From positions 22,415,804 through 22,479,803 of the forward strand of contig NC_066837.1 in the NCBI RefSeq assembly GCF_001640805.2: DNA of 64,000 nucleotides, in the 5' to 3' direction. Shown piece after piece: positions 14,101 through 26,192 of the stretch. Within the stretch, counting starts at the first letter, position 1, and each line of letters opens with the position of its first letter. Below the pieces are notes generated by a model that saw only the letters and a list, made by a program, of their open reading frames with translations, searched no databases and was not told the DNA's origin. Both the position numbers and the translations under genes were made by a program. Origin of the DNA: Lates calcarifer (lineage: Eukaryota; Chordata; Actinopteri; Centropomidae).

Positions 14101-17100
14101 TTTTGTCACATTTTGTGTTAACATACTTCACTTCCTTCTGTGACAACACTGTTAAAACACACACACACAAACTTGCTCCATATCCACTTGTATGCTATTC
14201 ACTGGCACGTGAGAATATATTAATAACCTTGGTGATATCAACGGGTAGGCCAGACTTGGCAGCAGTGACCATGGGGTCCAGTCCCTTGGCATGTCTGAGG
14301 TGCTGCGCTGCTCCAGCCATGTCCTACACACAAGCAAACAGCAGCAGATCAATCAATCAATCAAACCACAGCAAGCACATTTGTTCAAGATTCCAAACAA
14401 CAAGCAGGTGGTAAAGACATCTATAAAAATACAAAGATAGCAGAGAATCCAACTAAACCAAAGAAAAAAAAGAATAAAAGAGGCGATAAAAAAGTCCACA
14501 GTTTACCTTCATCTGTTTGGAGTGCAGTGCTGCACGCAAAAATGCCTGTCGCCTTAGCAACAGGAAATCCACTTGCTGCTGGGCTACGGGGATAATTAAG
14601 AGGAAAAATGAGTGAAACTCTGCCTTGTGTTAACACTCAAATACTCATGACACATTATGTATGTGTAGGCAGGAGCTCATGTGTATGACTGTGCATAACC
14701 CACACTGAACACACCTTTAGGTCCCAGTTTCAGAGCTGAGGAACCACCAGGGGCCTGTGGAGCCGGAGACTTAGCTTTCTGGGCAGGTGGACGCACTGCA
14801 GGCTACAGAGGAGGAAATGTAATGAACATACAGATTTTAAAGTATAATATTGTCTTTTTAACAGCTACAACTTGAGACATTTGTGAATTTGATTTAATAT
14901 TTTTTGATATTTTAATATATAATTTTAAGTCTTAAATATATTTAACACAGAATTAGGGTTTCTCTAAATTACTATATCAAGATAGTTGATTACAAGCACA
15001 AGGTAATACAGTAGGCAGAAGGTCCAGTTGATAAAACAGTACTGGTTGGATAACCTGCCACAGAATCTGGCATGACACACAATAGCACATTTCTAAGTTT
15101 GGTCCAAAGGCAATCAGATTCCCTGGCCACACAATAACAATTTGGTAGGCCCCATTTTTTTATTTTTACCTTGGCAGCCTCTGTTGGACCATCCTCTTCT
15201 TCATCTTCTGCGTCCGCATCCTGATTAGCTATTTTCATTGCTGTTTCCAGGACACCCACGAAGTTCTGCTGCTGACCCCCCTCTGAGCCCTGAAGTGGTG
15301 GACAGCCTGGAGGAGCAACACACCGACACACACACACACACAAAATAGTTTTACAATGCATCCTAAAAGCAAGTCCTGAAACACACTTAGATTCAGCAAG
15401 TTACCTGGTGGCACAGGTAGATCAGATAAGTTGACCTGTCGTCCAGCTTTATGAGCTTTGATGGCATCCTGGTATTGCTGTTAAGCAAAGAGGAGATGAT
15501 TGATCAGATCATTCTCTTGTTAGACTTGCAATCTCTTTGCATTATACTGTCATCACTGTAAATAAGAAAATATACAGCCTATTTTAAAGCACACAACCTC
15601 CCCAGTTTTTCATTCCCACTCAAACATAAACATAATCGAGGTCAACCATAATACAGTGTGGCTTTGTTGCTTATAAAATTAAACAGACCATATTAACAAT
15701 ATAGTACTGTGAGAAAGTACAAAAGGATAATTCCCAGGAGGAAATCAGTGTCATTAATTTGCTTCCATTCCTACCACAGCAATATACATGCCCTACAAGT
15801 ATTTTTTGGCCTTTCTTTCATGGTCTTGTCTTTTGTTTTTTCCATTCACCCTGCCTCAGCTGAATCGACTACTTTCACAAGTTTCCTTTTTGCTTTTCAA
15901 CAGTCCTCAGAGAACAACACAGACATTATTGTAGGTTATTGTGGCAGGTGAAATGAGCAGTAGTAGTAGTTACAGTCAAAGCAACAGAGGCTATTTCCAG
16001 TCAAAATAAAGTGAGTCACACTGATTATTTAGGGAAATAAGTCAAATACACCACCAAACAGCAGCACAGTGCATTGTAGATATCTTAGATTTAGAAAATA
16101 TCTAATGCATTATTTGATTTAGTTTCAGCTGTAAGTATGCATTAGACAATATTTACATACATTTTTATATAATAATACATAATAATTTATAATATATTTC
16201 TGGTATATTTTAAGTGGATGGTATGTACCTTGACAATGCGCTGGTGCATGCGAGCCTTACGATCATCTCCTTTGCTCTTGGCTCCCTCTGCTGCTGACTT
16301 GTATATGTCCATTCTCTGCTGCAGGGCTTCTGCCACGCTGCTGGGGGCAGGCAGGTCTTTGCAGAGTGCACACACACACAGACACAGACACACGCTTTAT
16401 TTTTAAATTCAATAAATTCCACTTTCTGCATTACTCGCACTATGCTAACTAGTCAGAAGGAGGAATCAGGGCTACTGAAGTCTTACCTGCAGCAGCCACC
16501 TGGGTGGGAGCAGGAGCAGCAGGGGCTGCTGGGGGCAGCAGGCTTAGAGGACTGAGGAGGTGGAGGTGCACTGTGTGCAGCCACTACATCTCCTGCAGAC
16601 GATCAGACATCAGTGGAGAGTTGGACATGGGATGTTGTTGTTCCACACGCTATTATTGTATTATACGTTTCAGAATCTTTTTTTTAAAAAATTGGTTTAT
16701 AATCAATTTTATTTCATCATGAAATGGATACCACTTTTGGCAGCCCTATTCTCCATGAAGGAAAAACTTCTCTAGCTACTGTGGACAAAAGTTAGAAACG
16801 TGTGGTTAAGTAAAGTATTCCTTTTTAGAGACTATACCGACCTGGAGGGGGAGGTAGTGAGCTCAGGTCTACTGATTCGCCTCTGTCCAGTGCCTCCACC
16901 AGTGCATCCAGCTTCTGCATAAATGGAGGTAAACATTCCGACTTTCTCTCTGAAGCCTCACACATAAACTATAAACTTACAGGAAAATATTTTTTCAAGG
17001 AGTAAAGGTGAAATCGGATGTGTTACCTTGGCAGTGAGGTAGTGCTGTTTGGCCAAGTCAATGTCTCCGCTCTGTTTGCTGTTTATGGCAGCCAACTTAT

Positions 17101-19819
17101 ACTCCCTCTGTCTGGACAACACTGCCTGTTTCAGCTCTGAATGGAGTGAAGGCAAGAGTTATGTGGTGGCTGTTGTCATATAAAATTTAAATAAATTAAT
17201 AGTCAATGAATTAAAAAGTAGACCATGTAAGAAAAAATACTCATATCTTTTCAGTCTAGATGAATTTATAGAGTTTATTAGAGTAGAGATATCATCACAT
17301 CTTTACTCTCACACGTACACAGTACAGAAAAGTTGAACGGATATCCACAGAATACTCTGTATGTCATCATGTGTGTGTTTACCTGAGTGCTGTGCATCTG
17401 GCTGGCTGGGGGTGAGTGGAGAGATTGCAGGTGTTTCTGGGGTGATGGCAGCAGTGGGCTTTTGGGGCGGGGTCAGATGGAGTGGCTTCATGTTAGGAGC
17501 TGTCGGCGGAGCCTCCCTCAGAGGTTTCTGATTGGTGGGAGGAGAGGGCATCAGTGCTGGCTGTGGCAGTTCTCGTTCCTTGACCGATTCAGACCCTGCG
17601 GTGACATTGGTGTTTCCACCGAGAGCAACGGGAGGTGGCATCTCCTCCTCATTGACTGGTTTTCCTTTCTTGACAGATGTTAACATGGACTGCAATGTCT
17701 AGGGGTGAAGGAGACAGGAAACCTGAATATACTGTATGTCCTCAACATTACAGATAACAAATATGCAAATTTAAACAATATGAAGTCTCACATTCACATA
17801 AAAAAGCCACTGGCATTTGGAAATTTCAAAACATTTGAATGGAGATGAAGTACGAGAATCAACTTGTGCTGGGGTTATATAAGATTTCCCCTTTTAGCTC
17901 TCCATTTTACCTTTAACCCACGGTCATATCGTCGAACTTTGCTGGTCTCCCCTGCTGCCTTGGCATTAGAAATGGCAGTTTTATACATTTCAATACGCTC
18001 CAATACGCGGGACTCCAGCCCAGTTGCACCACTGGGAGCAGCAGGAGGAGCAGAGTGGGATGTGATGCTCACTTTGGGAGCACTCGGTGTGATGGCAGGT
18101 GGGGTGGGAGCAGGGCTTTGTTCCTCATCATCCTCTAAAACTTCATTAAGCTCTGCCTATGTTTAGAGACACAGAAATGTATACAATGAAAAGGAAAATC
18201 CTGACAGTTAAAGCAATTTAAGTGCTGAGGTTAGCAATACTGCATTTAAGTGGAATAAAAGGGATTACATTTTTACTTGGTTAATTGTTAATTATTTTCT
18301 TGATTGCCGTAATTTCCGGACTATAAGCCGCTACTTTTTTCACATGCTTTGAAACTTGCGGCTTAAACAATGATGCGGCTAATTTATAGATTTTTACGGG
18401 CTGTGGTGGAATTTTGCATGTTTTGTATTACAATGAATTTATCTTATATACTTAATGTAATTAGTCTGTAGCTTTAGTTGTACTGTTTTACTCGTCAAGG
18501 ATGACCTGATGAATATACTGTTATATTCCCACCGTAAATACCTTCCTGAAGAGGAAGATGGCAAATGGTATCTTCATCAGCATAGGAGATTACACGCAGT
18601 TGTAAATTCCTTAGATGGGTCACTGCATTTATTGTACCCCAAGTGTTTACCCAATTGTAGAGAAATGTCCTCTGGCAGTTCAATCAAAGGGTCAGAGGCA
18701 TACCACAAAGTATAAAAGGGAGGTGAAACGTTTGGTCGGGGGCACGCCTCTGAACTGCTTACTGCCGTGTGGTTCTGTGTGTTGCCTCCTCTCTATAGAG
18801 ATTAAACATCTTGGTGCATGCTACCTTGCCAGTCTTGTTCTTTGACTCTCTACAGGCAGACCAGGAAATTTCCATAACAGGGCTAACGAGCTTCATGCCT
18901 AAAAAACATTTAGACACCTGCGGCTTACAGACAAGTGCAGCCTGTATATGTATATGTATGGTTTTTTTCTTTTTAAATTTAGTAGGTGCGGCTTATAGTC
19001 AGGTGCGCTCAATAGTCCGGAAAGTACGGTAACTGTCTTGTCTGTGAAATATAAAAAAATAGGGTGATCATGATTTCTCAGAGCCCAAATGACATCTTCA
19101 AGTTGCTTTTTTATCTGACCAAAATATCTCCAAAACATGGGAATACTCAGTTTACTATGACAGAGTACATGATAAAGAAAAGCTGCAAATCCTCACACAG
19201 GAGCAGCTGGAACATCTGCCATTTTTGCTTGCAAAATAACTGACAAAGCAGGGTGTTAGTGTGTTACCAGCAGATCTTCATCATCCAAATCTCCATCATC
19301 CATTTCTTCATCATCCAGGTCTTTCATGCAAAGAGCTGCCATTCGCTCTATTTCAGCCATGTGAACAGGAGCTGGACATGGACAAATATACCACAACAGG
19401 AATCAAATCATACATACTACTTCAAATTTTGAGCACTAATATATGGATGAGACAAACTGTGGTTTACACTGGGAGAGAAATGACGGACTTGTCGTTCTCA
19501 CCTCTCCCTTCACCTCTCTTTCCTTGTGATCTCCCCCCTCCTCCTCCTCCTCCCCCAACCAGATTGAGCAACTCTGCTTCCAGCTCGTCGTCATTCCCCT
19601 CATCATCCATCCCTCCATCCGGGGACAGGTCAAGGAGCAGCCCCATCTGTGGCACAGACAGGAGGACGGAGAGAGAGAGAGTTGCTGAATCATACCTGTT
19701 GTTGACACATAAACAATAGACATCAGTTACAAATCTCATCATCAGACATGACGCGGTGTTACCTGTTTGGCTCGCGCTGCCCCTTGACCCCGGGGAGGGG
19801 GGTTCCGACTGCGACTCAT
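8176..19819 (-). CDS. cc2d1a: Coiled-coil and C2 domain-containing protein 1A (two single-base frame breaks)
   Basis: CC2D1A (Freud-1/Aki-1) is a membrane-associated scaffold that binds the ESCRT-III protein CHMP4 and affects endosomal and NF-kB/Akt signalling. I trace 27 coding exons from ATG 19819 to TAA 8176. The main ones: 19819-19763, 19646-19502, 19371-19268, 18156-17911 (DM14 1), 17698-17383, 17136-17027 (DM14 2), 16914-16842, 16592-16487, 16356-16229 (DM14 3), 15477-15405, 15306-15170, 14802-14715, 14583-14507 and 14323-14228 (DM14 4), 13179-13057, 12825-12767, 12132-12016, 11010-10937, 10860-10801, 10690-10539, 10413-10323 and 10239-10084 (C2), 9005-8874, 8748-8622, 8525-8449, 8349-8302 and 8208-8176. 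The product is about 1,000 residues if two one-base excesses are allowed, in the C-run at 16531-16535 and near 10839-10840; otherwise all phases agree. The neighbours MRI1, BRME1 and NANOS3 favour the 1A paralogue over 1B. Confidence 0.93.
10694..10720. repeat. (CA)n tract at a cc2d1a splice acceptor
   Basis: About 13 CA units, read as (TG)n on the coding strand, directly before the acceptor of the exon starting at 10690. Confidence 0.85.
13285..13625. repeat. Teleost interspersed repeat copy in a cc2d1a intron
   Basis: Contains the stretch reading 'gaccttgacctttgacc' and nearby 'ttgaagaaattcctt'. I recognise these from a very common, unclassified teleost dispersed repeat. It is diverged and has no coding capacity. 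Boundaries are approximate. Confidence 0.55.
18307..19029. mobile_element. Non-autonomous DNA element with terminal inverted repeats (cc2d1a intron 3)
   Basis: The left end (18307-18324, CCGTAATTTCCGGACTAT) is the reverse complement of the right end (19012-19029) at 17 of 18 positions. Subterminal CTATAAGCCGC at 18321 is mirrored by GCGGCTTATAG near 18990-19000. The element is about 723 bases and contains no recognisable transposase. It resembles a common vertebrate 'CGGACTATAAGCCG' repeat, but I cannot assign a superfamily. Confidence 0.75.
19055..19256. repeat. Fragment of a teleost interspersed repeat
   Basis: Contains diverged versions of 'cccaaatgacatcttcaa' and 'actcagtttactatgacag'. 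These match in order the inner part of a common fish repeat whose ends read GGCTGCAACTA. It lies next to the terminal-inverted-repeat element. Confidence 0.5.
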
Positions 19820-20074
19820 GGACTCTTACCACCTAAAAGTTAGCCAGGGAATAAATTAATACAAAACACAGCAGAGAGGAGTGAAGCATGCAGTTAACTA
19901 CCAGTATCGTCAGTTAGAGTCAGCGCTTTCTGGGTCATTCTGTGTTGAAGTTCAAACAATTCTAAACTGTTTTGTTTCTAGATAGCTTCAATGCTTATGT
20001 TAGCTAACAGCTAAAACAACATATAACACAGTTCTCATAGCTAATGAATGTGCAGGTAGGCAATTTTATTTACC

Positions 20075-20360
20075 TCGTCGACTTCGCGCACGGTGCCGTC
20101 AGAGTTACAGCTAGTCGAGTCGGTTATTCTAGTCGAATATTGCCCAGAAACAATGAGATTAGCAGATTAAATGTATGGAAACAGCTGTGTTTAGTTCGAG
20201 CTGTCAAAACACGAACGGTAAACTGTGGAATTTACTTCCTATATTGCGTCTCCAATGGCAACGCACGTTGCGCTTTACGGCTAGACGACACACACCCGTT
20301 ACTGACGTAAACATCGACGTAACGTTTCACATACAGTCTTTTCAGGTCTCAGAAGTTCAC
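20075..20360. promoter_or_regulatory. Head-to-head promoter of cc2d1a and brme1
   Basis: The minus-strand non-coding first exon of cc2d1a appears to end at 20074 (GAG before GTAAAT), with its second exon starting at 19832 just before the ATG. The plus-strand non-coding exon of brme1 appears to end at 20367 (GGCTCAG before GTAAAT). About 290 bases therefore serve both genes. It contains many CpGs and no TATA box, as expected of a bidirectional housekeeping-type promoter. Exon ends are inferred from splice motifs only. Confidence 0.6.
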
Positions 20361-20690
20361 GGCTCAGGTAAATAGTTGTAGTGTGACCATGGGAGAAGCA
20401 CAAGTCAAAAATGTGTCACAGTCTAATTAATTTAATCAGCATAAACTAAGTAGTTCAACCTCAACAAGTACATTCAGTACAGAGGTCATATCTTTTACTT
20501 ACTTCTTTGAGTAAGTGTAAGATTTGTTGTTAGCTAGCTAATAAATACATTTAGCGTCATAAACAATTGTTAGCTGGCTATTAGCCAACTGTCAAACATA
20601 GCAATGGGAAACAGTATTTTGAGTAGCTATAATTTAAATTTTTCACATTGCCTTTTATTAAATTAACTCTTTACTCTTTAGGAAGAGGAG

Positions 20691-23600
20691 ATGGCCAAAG
20701 GGAAAGGGAAGTCAAACGGCAGTGGTAAAGGAGATGCTTTTGTCACATAATATGGACTTGGTTTTAAAACAAGTCTCTAAATGACAAATTCATTTTAGTG
20801 TACCGTGTGTTGCTTAACTTTATAATAACAAGCTCAGTTTGAGTGTCAATCAGCCGCAGTGGTTCCCCATCACAGTCTTTGATTAACTGAGTTGTTCTCT
20901 CTGTTTTAAGACGGCTTAGCTCCACCCCAGCCTCGGTCACTCAAGCCAAGAAAAAGGGAATGTCCAAGTGATGAAATCTCCCAGGCTGATGATGTTGAGA
21001 CTTCTCTTCATCAACAGGTGATTTAGGTGATTGAAATGTGAACCAACATTTTTATTGTAACAAAGCAAATTGTTGACAAGTCACTCTCTTTTTTTAAATG
21101 TCAGGACACAGAGGAGAATAAGACAACAGAGGTTGCCACACTGCTACAATGTTCCCAGTCCCCTCTGCAGGAATGTGCTATGATTACAAATCAACAGGAT
21201 CAGGCAGTCAGACAGTCCTGTTTCACAAAACAAGATGACTCCAGAGAGGAAAAACATGCAGAAGCAGCAAATGTCTACTTGAAAAATGTGATGGTTAAAG
21301 CTTCTGAAAGGCAAGAAGAGACTACTGTCCCCAGTTCCTGTGATGACTCTGAGCTGGAGGGCTGTAGAGTACATACTGACAATGACACCAACAAGCATGG
21401 AACAGAAGAAATAACTCAACATGAAGGTATCAGATCTCCATCTCAGTCAGTTGGTGATCAACTCCAGGTCTTCTCGCCAACTTCTGAAGAGGGTGATGGA
21501 TCCTGTGCAACTGCTCTGGAGAAGCGACTGGATGCAAAGGAAAACTCTCAGTGTAATTTTGAGAGAAACCATGAATCCAGCCAAGAAGAACCATGCAACA
21601 TGTACACGGCTGATGTAAAGGAAGTTGTAAAGGAGGCAGCAGCGGGGTTACCGGCCAAAAAAAAGCGAAGGATGGGCATGTGTGGTCTGACAGAGAGGGA
21701 GCGGAGCCATTTTTTACAGACACAGAAGCGTGAAAATGGGCAGAATGGGGCAGAGAGAGTTGAGAAGCAGATTTGTAACAATAACACAGCTGACCCTGTG
21801 GCTCAGGAAGAGATTACATCTACCCCAGTACACCATATCACAGGGCAGAGTGAGGCAGAGATAAAACTTCAGTCCAGTCACTGTGGAAGGGATGACAGGT
21901 CAGGATCTTGTTGTGAGAAATCCAAATTACATGTTAAATATCTTCAATTTTTTAAATTTTGAAAGGAGTTCTTTCATGTGTAGCTCAAAGTTCTGTTAGA
22001 TGAATTGTATTTTACGTACAGTAGAGTTACAGGATTAAAAATCTACTTGAGTAAGATTGCACATGGTCTAGGTCACAGTGAGCAGGAGTTCAAATAATGA
22101 ACATTTACTTTAAAAAATTGTAAATTTCAAAATAATTGATATTTTATTCCTTGCACACTTTCACTGGGTCATGGCAAGTCAACGGCTATGTAAAAACTTA
22201 AGTTTTACCAACATTACTAAAAAATACAAAACACACAAACATACAACAAAAAAGATTATCTATCACAGTAACAGGGTAAATGTAATTTATTGCTTCCTGC
22301 TTTGACTTTGTTAATACACAGGGCAGAGACTGAAGTCCACATTGCTGCCACAACCTCTGCTGAGACCAGTACTATGTGTGATCCAGGCTGCTCAGAGGAA
22401 AAGAGCTGTGGGGCTAAAGGAGACACAAATCCTGGTCCAAAACAAAGTGGTGAGCCAAAGTCAGATCCACTGGCACAGGAGGAAGTGGAGGAGCAACTGG
22501 GGAGTTGGGAGCGACAGGAAAATGAGGGAAGTACAACTGAGATTATGACCACAGCACCTGAGAAACAAAGCAAAGACAAAGAAGAAAGGTCGGCAGAAGC
22601 AGACTGTAGTCCTGCCTTGAGTTTTTACACTAATCAAACTAAAAATGAGGACACAGAGAAAAAGGAGGACGGGAGCAAGACTGCTTCTCTTCAGGTGGAT
22701 GACGAAACTAAAACAAGAGCTGAGCAGAAGGAAGAGATTGGGTTTGGTGCTGATGATGGAGCTGAAGTGGAGGGAACTTCATCCACAGGATTTAACTGTG
22801 GCTCTGTGAAGCTCTGTGACACTGCAGTGACACCCAGTGGCTCAGAAAGGAAAGAGAAGGTGAGTGGTGGCGCCAGAACCTAAAAACCATGACTGGTACA
22901 GGAAGGGACAAAATACTTAAAGTTTTTGCTGTTTTTGTTTTTTGACAATTAACTATTACAGTGACTAATAGTCATTTATCAAGAGAAAATACTAAATATT
23001 TGCTGCGTGAAGTTTCTCAAATGTTCAGAGTTGCTGCTCCACTCTGTTTTTATATCATCAAAAGTTGAATATCTTTGTGTTTGGAGCTGTTGGTTGGACA
23101 AAACAGGCAGTCTGATTAGTATTACTCTGGGCTCTCTCTCCCTGGGTTTTCACTATTTTCTGACATAAATTCATTTACAAAATAATTCATTGCTGTAAAT
23201 CACCAAGTACAAATGCAGCTACACACTTATGTCACATAAAGCTGAATACTTAACTAGCAATACAGTATGTGCAAGCTTTAATAGACATCTGACAATTAAT
23301 TTAGTGATCCATATAGTTGCTTTCTGATTGGCTGTTGACCCTCTGCCAGCATAAAAAAACATACACAGAGGGTTATTTTACTGTGTTTTTAACTTTACAG
23401 AAGTGGTTGACTTTTTGTTGTTGTTGCCCACAGTGTGATCCTGAGGATGAACCTGGTCCCTCTACTGTGAAAGCTAAGCACAGTGAGACCAAGGATACTG
23501 CTGACCCGTTTGACTCTGGATGTTTAGATGATGTGTCAGACTCGCAGCTGAACACTATTGTTCTGATGTAAGCAGAGAGGAGGGTTTAAATCCCACGTGC

Positions 23601-24546
23601 ACTTCCAGTTAACAGTGAATTCAGATAAAAATGTTTGATTTTATTTTTTATTCCTTCTCGGTCTCTAGTTTCAAGAGGACATTAAATATTTTTAACAAAG
23701 AACTTTTCCTACAACATAAATGTTAACACCATATTTTAGTTCTTTTAAACTAAGCTAATTAAAACCTAAAATTTGTTAGAAGCATACACCTCTTTTGTAT
23801 CCATCCAACTCTTTTTCTTTCTCCCCATCCAGTGAGGAGGAGCTGATGGGGAGATGCGAAGATCCTGGCTCCTCAGACTGTCATGAGGATGCCACAGACC
23901 TGATCTGTGGGCTCATCAGAGAACTCTCCTCTTTAAAGTTAGTACAGAAAATCTCATTTTTATCTGTTTTTTCACCCACCCTCCCTTTTCCTTAATCTTT
24001 TCTCCTTTTTATACCCCCTCTCTCTCTCTGTCCCTCCTCTCCTAGTTGAACTTTTGACTTCTAATACCATTGGTCAGTTTCATTCTCTTCACATCCACCC
24101 CTGTGCTCTAACTGGCTGGAGTGTGTGCTCAGCTCTATCAGCTGTAGACTCCTTGGCACCTTTCACTAAGGGACACTGCACCTTGTCTGGTCAAGCCCTG
24201 AAGGTCTAAGCTTTGGGGGAGCAACAAACATTAGAAAAATTAAAACAAGAGGGAAGAATTTACTAGTTGGCTTCAATAAAACTGTATATAATATATATCC
24301 TTACCTATTATAGTTTCCCCCTCTGTCACTTACTTCAACATCTTCAACCTCCCTGTGTGACTCCCAGTTGTTGTCAAAACCAAGCCCAGTTTAAAAAAAA
24401 AAAAAAAGCATTTTAATTGCTCACAAAACTGACAATCAGCATTGGTCCTCTTGTTGCTCTCTTCTAGTCGAAAAGTCATGGCCACACATAGGGAGCTGGA
24501 GAACCTGCGACGTGGCAGTAAAACTTCAAGGAGCTCCCTGCGTTGA
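20691..24546 (+). CDS. brme1: Break repair meiotic recombinase recruitment factor 1 homologue
   Basis: BRME1 (human C19orf57) partners the BRCA2-binding protein MEILB2/HSF2BP to load RAD51 and DMC1 at meiotic breaks. Exons: 20691-20724, 20911-21017, 21105-21898, 22322-22859, 23434-23567, 23833-23937 and 24468-24546, all in phase, giving 596 residues. The N-terminus is basic (MAKGKGK, then KPRKRE). The long middle is polar, low in conservation and rich in Glu, Ser and Thr, with a basic AKKKRRMG patch. The C-terminus reads LICGLIRELSSLN then MATHRELENLRR, which I recognise as the conserved family tail that binds MEILB2. The call rests on that tail plus the cc2d1a and nanos3 neighbours. The donor of exon 3 is the weak GTCAGG. 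Confidence 0.82.
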
Positions 24547-24703
24547 GGATTTCAATGATGTTCCTGCCATCCTGAGTTTACAGTTACCCCAACAGTTCTT
24601 GGGTAATGAAGGCATTTCTTGCACTCTGGTACAAACCCTTAATATTTCATTATAAATCTGTTCTCACTTTTCATTGGCAGTTGGAATGCTCTAGTTCTCC
24701 CAA

Positions 24704-24709
24704 AATAAA
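24704..24709 (+). terminator. brme1 polyadenylation signal
   Basis: Canonical AATAAA about 158 bases after the brme1 stop codon and before the convergent nanos3 gene. Confidence 0.75.
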
Positions 24710-25502
24710 ACCTGCCATTGTTAAGTCAGTAATTTGAGTATTGTTATGTAAATATTATTAATATCTGTCCTTCATGACTGGCTTAAATTGTGTTGAATAT
24801 TTTAAACGAATGGAGAGTGATGACAGAGTACAAACACAGATTTACTCAGACATGTATAACATGTTGCATTCAAGAATATTCACAGAAATTTTCACAAAGA
24901 GAGAAGAGCTGAAGTGGCATTTTTAGAAGAGCCCTGTGTACAATATTCAAAATAAAATAGCATGCTTCAGGAACAGGTATTCACACCTCAGAACAAGAAC
25001 AAGTCACTTATATCTAAAAAATTTAAAATGCTGACATGGTCACATGATGTTTACATGCTGTACTTAAGTTATTGCTGATGATGACTGTTTGTCAAGTCCT
25101 TAAATACATGGACAGGAAGTATGAAATTGGACATCAGTCGGCCACGTTTTAAAAATATGTAAAACAAACATACATTTTCTTTTGAAACATGTTTTTTTTT
25201 CTCCTCCCAAACATAATATCTGGCAGTCGTTCTTTAAACTGTCTTAACAAAATCCACCAACTCCAAACAGACGCTGTTAAAGTGGGCCAGGCCGACAAAA
25301 GAGACCAGCTGGGAAACAACTCCAATCTTAGAAGGCTTCACGGCAAACGTGCCAAAGCATGCAAACGAAAACCAAATCAAAACACACAAAAACAAAACAA
25401 ATAAAAAGAACACACTAATGATAATAAACAGAATCATACATCACACATAAAAAGATGCTGCCGTCTGTACATCGTCTTGTTGCTGCCTGCCACCTGTTGC
25501 GT
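24710..25502. other. Convergent 3' region of brme1 and nanos3
   Basis: No coding sequence. The part nearest nanos3 is its presumed 3' UTR. It includes an A-rich plus-strand stretch at about 25,365-25,415, so the nanos3 transcript would be U-rich there. Confidence 0.5.
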
Positions 25503-26192
25503 TCAGCGTCTGGACTTGGCGTAAACGGAGCTGTACGCGCTGTCCACCTTTGGACAGAAGCGTTTGGTGTGAGCTTTGGCCCCCGTGGCTCCGCAGAGAG
25601 GACACACGTATTGTCGCAGATAGGGACACAAGACATCTCCTGACTGGTTCTTTAGCCAGTGAGATCCGTACACCAACTCGGATTCTCCATTGTGCTTGCA
25701 AAAACTGCAGAACATGCGCTTTGGGGATGGAGGCGACACCGAGAGCTCAGGTGTTTTGAAACGAGACGTCTTAGTGGTCTTCTTGCGGTCCTTTGGCCCC
25801 CGGGAGCCCGTCGCGTTTTGCACTTGTTTAAAATCCACTGCACCTGCTATTTCAGCACGAACGGAGTCTGGGGGGTGCCACAAACCATCAGCTAAGTGCT
25901 GATGACCTAAGGAGTCTGGCGACGGAGTTTCACCTGACGCGCATTCCGCCCCGAGGTCACTGTGGTTGTCTGCGTTAATGCGCACAGAGTCCAGAGTCTT
26001 GCACAGATCATCACTCTCCATGTGCGGAGCTTTGGGGTCTGGCGGTGAGGGCTCAGTGGCGGTGTTCCGTGCCAGGATCTCTCTGATTGTGTCCGACAGT
26101 CCCATGTAGTCTCTCCAGGGCTGGAAACTTTTGTTGTCTGACTCCATGAAGCACGGCAGGTGATGAAAGAGCCCCCAAACCATACCGTTCAT
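25503..26192 (-). CDS. nanos3: Nanos homologue 3, germline RNA-binding zinc-finger protein
   Basis: Nanos proteins bind RNA with Pumilio and recruit the CCR4-NOT deadenylase to repress mRNAs in primordial germ cells. The gene is intronless, 229 residues from the first ATG. An in-frame ATG at 26147 ([14 protein letters not shown], 214 residues) is an alternative start. Just after it, [18 protein letters not shown] is the NOT1-interacting motif. The C-terminus carries both Nanos zinc fingers with exact spacing: C-x2-C-x12-H-x10-C starting at CSFC, then C-x2-C-x7-H-x4-C starting at CPLC. The linker between is Ser/Pro-rich. Adjacency to brme1, as in human 19p13, favours NANOS3 over NANOS1 or NANOS2. 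Confidence 0.93.
   Translation of the reverse strand: MNGMVWGLFHHLPCFMESDNKSFQPWRDYMGLSDTIREILARNTATEPSPPDPKAPHMESDDLCKTLDSVRINADNHSDLGAECASGETPSPDSLGHQHLADGLWHPPDSVRAEIAGAVDFKQVQNATGSRGPKDRKKTTKTSRFKTPELSVSPPSPKRMFCSFCKHNGESELVYGSHWLKNQSGDVLCPYLRQYVCPLCGATGAKAHTKRFCPKVDSAYSSVYAKSRR

Noticed and set aside
19261..19719. Plus-strand frame of 152 codons with His/Pro/Ser-rich content
   Set aside because: Antisense to cc2d1a exons 2 and 3, whose acidic repeats create it.
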